From: Loripinus fragilis
Taxonomy: Eukaryota; Mollusca; Bivalvia; Lucinida; Lucinidae
Reading direction: 5' to 3'
DNA length: 64,000 bases
Assembly (NCBI GenBank): GCA_964019695.1
Contig: OZ026531.1
Location: 11,560,593 to 11,624,592 of the forward strand
Under the pieces are notes generated by a model. That model had not been told where the DNA came from. It saw only the letters and a list, made by a program, of their open reading frames with translations, and searched no databases. Shown piece after piece: positions 62,578 through 64,000 of this stretch (position 1 is the first letter of the stretch; the number at the start of each line of letters is the position of its first letter). Position numbers and translations under genes: made by a program.

Positions 62578-63065
62578 GCGCGGATCCAGAAAGTTTTGTC
62601 AGAGGGGGTAACTTGGACGTTTTTTTTTTTTTTGTTGCTTTTTAGTTGGTGAGGGAATACCACTATAAGCCGGCCAGTGATTTTATTTGGGATTTTGGGA
62701 AGCTACCTTTCCCTTCACATTTGGGAAAATATATTATAAAAATTTGGGAAATGAGTACTAATAAAAATGAAATTGGGATAATAAAGGCCATTTTTGGATT
62801 GGGAATGACTCCCATATAAGGGGGTAAAAATGGCCTAAACAAATCACTGCCGGCCATCATAAGCTCGCCAGCGAAAGGCCATTTAAATGGTGTTTTACTG
62901 GCCTGCCGATGATGGCCCAACATTGAATGCTGGCTTGAAAGCTTTGTGATTTTCAGGGGATCCGGACAGTATTGCTAAGAAATCCTATATTTTTGTATTT
63001 TTTTCAGGGGGGGGGGGGGGGGGGGGGGGTCTGGACCCATGCCCCCCCCTCCCCCCTCTGGATCG
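62578..63065. mobile_element. GCGGATCCAG-ended element carrying a nested insertion
   Basis: Left CGCGCGGATCCAGAAAGTTT; right CCCCTCTGGATCGGCGCA. The interior matches 6843-7157 (GGCTTGAAAGCTTTGTGATT, TTGCTAAGAAATCCTATATT), interrupted at 62675-62849. A 23-base G run (63007-63029) lies in the right arm at the same place as the shorter G run of 6843-7157. Confidence 0.78.
62675..62849. mobile_element. Nested CAGTGATTT-ended element (~175 bp)
   Basis: CAGTGATTTTATTTGGG and CCTAAACAAATCACTG form terminal inverted repeats. CCGGC directly precedes and follows, a possible 5-bp target duplication. Several GGGAAAT-type repeats inside. Absent from the related element at 6843-7157. Confidence 0.68.
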
Positions 63066-63450
63066 GCGCATCAGTGTCAAATAGTTTGATTCTTGATCAG
63101 GTCCGACATTTTGGGTCCAAACTGTTTCCAAAGGTTTATCATTTGATAAATTTATAAAGAATTAAAGAGAGTGTACAATGTTAGTAATAAAATCTAAAGT
63201 AAGCTACAAGTTTCTTCCCCTGCGCATTGAGCCACAATAAAAATCATGCCAGATATCATTATAGATAGATTGGCCTGACCATAACTATTTCTTTGCTGGA
63301 GGGGACAAAAGTCGCCTGCTGATATCCTTTGCTAACAGTGTGGACGCAGATCAGGACTGACAGAACCACTGAATAATTATTTGTATTGCACAATGTAAGG
63401 GAGGTCATTGAATCAAAAATTCTTTCTAGAGTAAATCTAAAGTAGCTTCC
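63066..63450. other. Intergenic with TTAA-family remnants
   Basis: AGTGTCAAATAGTTTGATTC with TTGGGTCCAAACTGTTTCC at 63072-63130, and TAACAGTGTGGACGCAGATC at 63332, resemble the palindromic core of the TTAA/CTCTTTGC family. Confidence 0.45.
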
Positions 63451-63451
63451 C

Positions 63452-63530
63452 TTAGACAAATCTTAATTTAACAAGTATAAGCTTTCACAAAAGACAAATC
63501 TTTATTTAACAAGTATAATCTTTCACAAAA
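63452..63530 (+). repeat. Twofold ~40-bp direct repeat
   Basis: AGACAAATCTTAATTTAACA and AGACAAATCTTTATTTAACA, each followed by AGTATAAKCTTTCACAAA. Confidence 0.85.
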
Positions 63531-63574
63531 TGCTTGGTCCTACGCTAAGCATTTATATTGCAAAAAATGCCGTT

Positions 63575-63945
63575 CTGAACAAGTCATGTTTTAAGCAAGG
63601 GCAATGTAGGTTTGTGACAGACACACTAGTTATCGGGCAGACAAATAGATTTGCTGTTCGACCTCACAGCTCTTAAAACATTAGTCAGGCCCTCTAACAA
63701 CCTGAGCTAGCTACCAGGGTGGTCCAAACTCCCCACCACTTTAATACTGCCTTTGAATTGACCAGTTCAGGGGTTCTCAGGACTTCAGGACATCTTTGTC
63801 CAACAAGTTATGCTTCAAACCAAGGGCTTGTGACAGACAGACAAACAAGCAGGTAAACATAGGTAGGCAGGCACTGGCTACCCCGGTGGTTCAAAATCAC
63901 TACATACATTGTACTTCCTTTGTATTGACCAACTCGGCAGGTATA
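63575..63945 (+). repeat. Twofold ~220-bp direct repeat
   Basis: AACAAGTCATGTTTTAAGCA, TTTGTGACAGACACAC, CTAGCTACCAGGGTGGTCCA and TGCCTTTGAATTGACCA recur as AACAAGTTATGCTTCAAACC, TTGTGACAGACAGACA, TGGCTACCCCGGTGGTTCA and CTTTGTATTGACCAACTC. Confidence 0.7.
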
Positions 63946-64000
63946 GCTAACCCGATTGGTTTCATCGATGTTGATTTTACAAATAAAGCTGGCATCTCTG

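Overview
The window reads as non-coding, repeat-dense DNA from an invertebrate animal nuclear genome, most likely a bivalve mollusc. The reasons are AT-rich sequence with no long single-copy open frame; a 5'-truncated non-LTR retrotransposon C-terminus of a type I associate with bivalves and amphioxus; tRNA-derived SINEs resembling molluscan V-type SINEs; many short inverted-repeat elements; and several long satellite or minisatellite arrays. The species assignment is inference. I find no host gene, exon set, rRNA or convincing functional tRNA. The longest open frames (216 aa at 23657-24307, 152 aa on the opposite strand at 23917-24375, 127 aa at 18482-18865) come wholly or mostly from tandem repeats of 39 bp, a multiple of three.

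Layout. 0-8 kb: a 51-bp minisatellite split by a dead non-LTR element (936-2475), a threefold ~200-260 bp repeat (3.65-4.33 kb), retroelement 3' ends (5.4-6.1 kb), an AGGCC-ended element between 61-bp direct repeats (6.2-6.8 kb), a GCGGATCC-ended element and a ~105-147 bp array (7.3-8.06 kb). 8-18 kb: small inverted-repeat elements, SINEs, two decayed tandem copies of a Ty3/gypsy reverse-transcriptase region (11.5-13.2 kb) and a 414-bp near-palindromic element (13.5 kb) with a sister copy at 36.9 kb. 18-31 kb: six tandem arrays (39, ~32, ~117, 39, ~29 and 62 bp units) interspersed with a hairpin element family. 31-44 kb: dispersed elements, an inverted diverged relative of the 62-bp array, and a second AGGCC element. 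44.0-48.3 kb: a 75-bp satellite of about 55 units. 48-64 kb: hairpin elements in tandem dimers, TTAA-flanked (piggyBac-type) elements, a 1,729-bp element with 513-bp terminal inverted repeats and a candidate TACAA target duplication, and further SINEs.

The dominant mobile family is a short element with a ~69-bp central palindrome, seen about 22 times between 16 and 62 kb and absent from the first 16 kb. It shows matched changes in opposing hairpin arms, head-to-tail dimers, and copies that have lost exactly the hairpin centre. Nested insertions give a relative chronology: the piggyBac-type element at 58806-59499 interrupts a hairpin element, another TTAA element interrupts the 117-bp array, a LINE interrupts the 51-bp array, and a LINE 3' fragment interrupts the edge of the 75-bp satellite. 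All boundaries were judged by eye and are approximate unless a terminus with a matching target duplication is stated.
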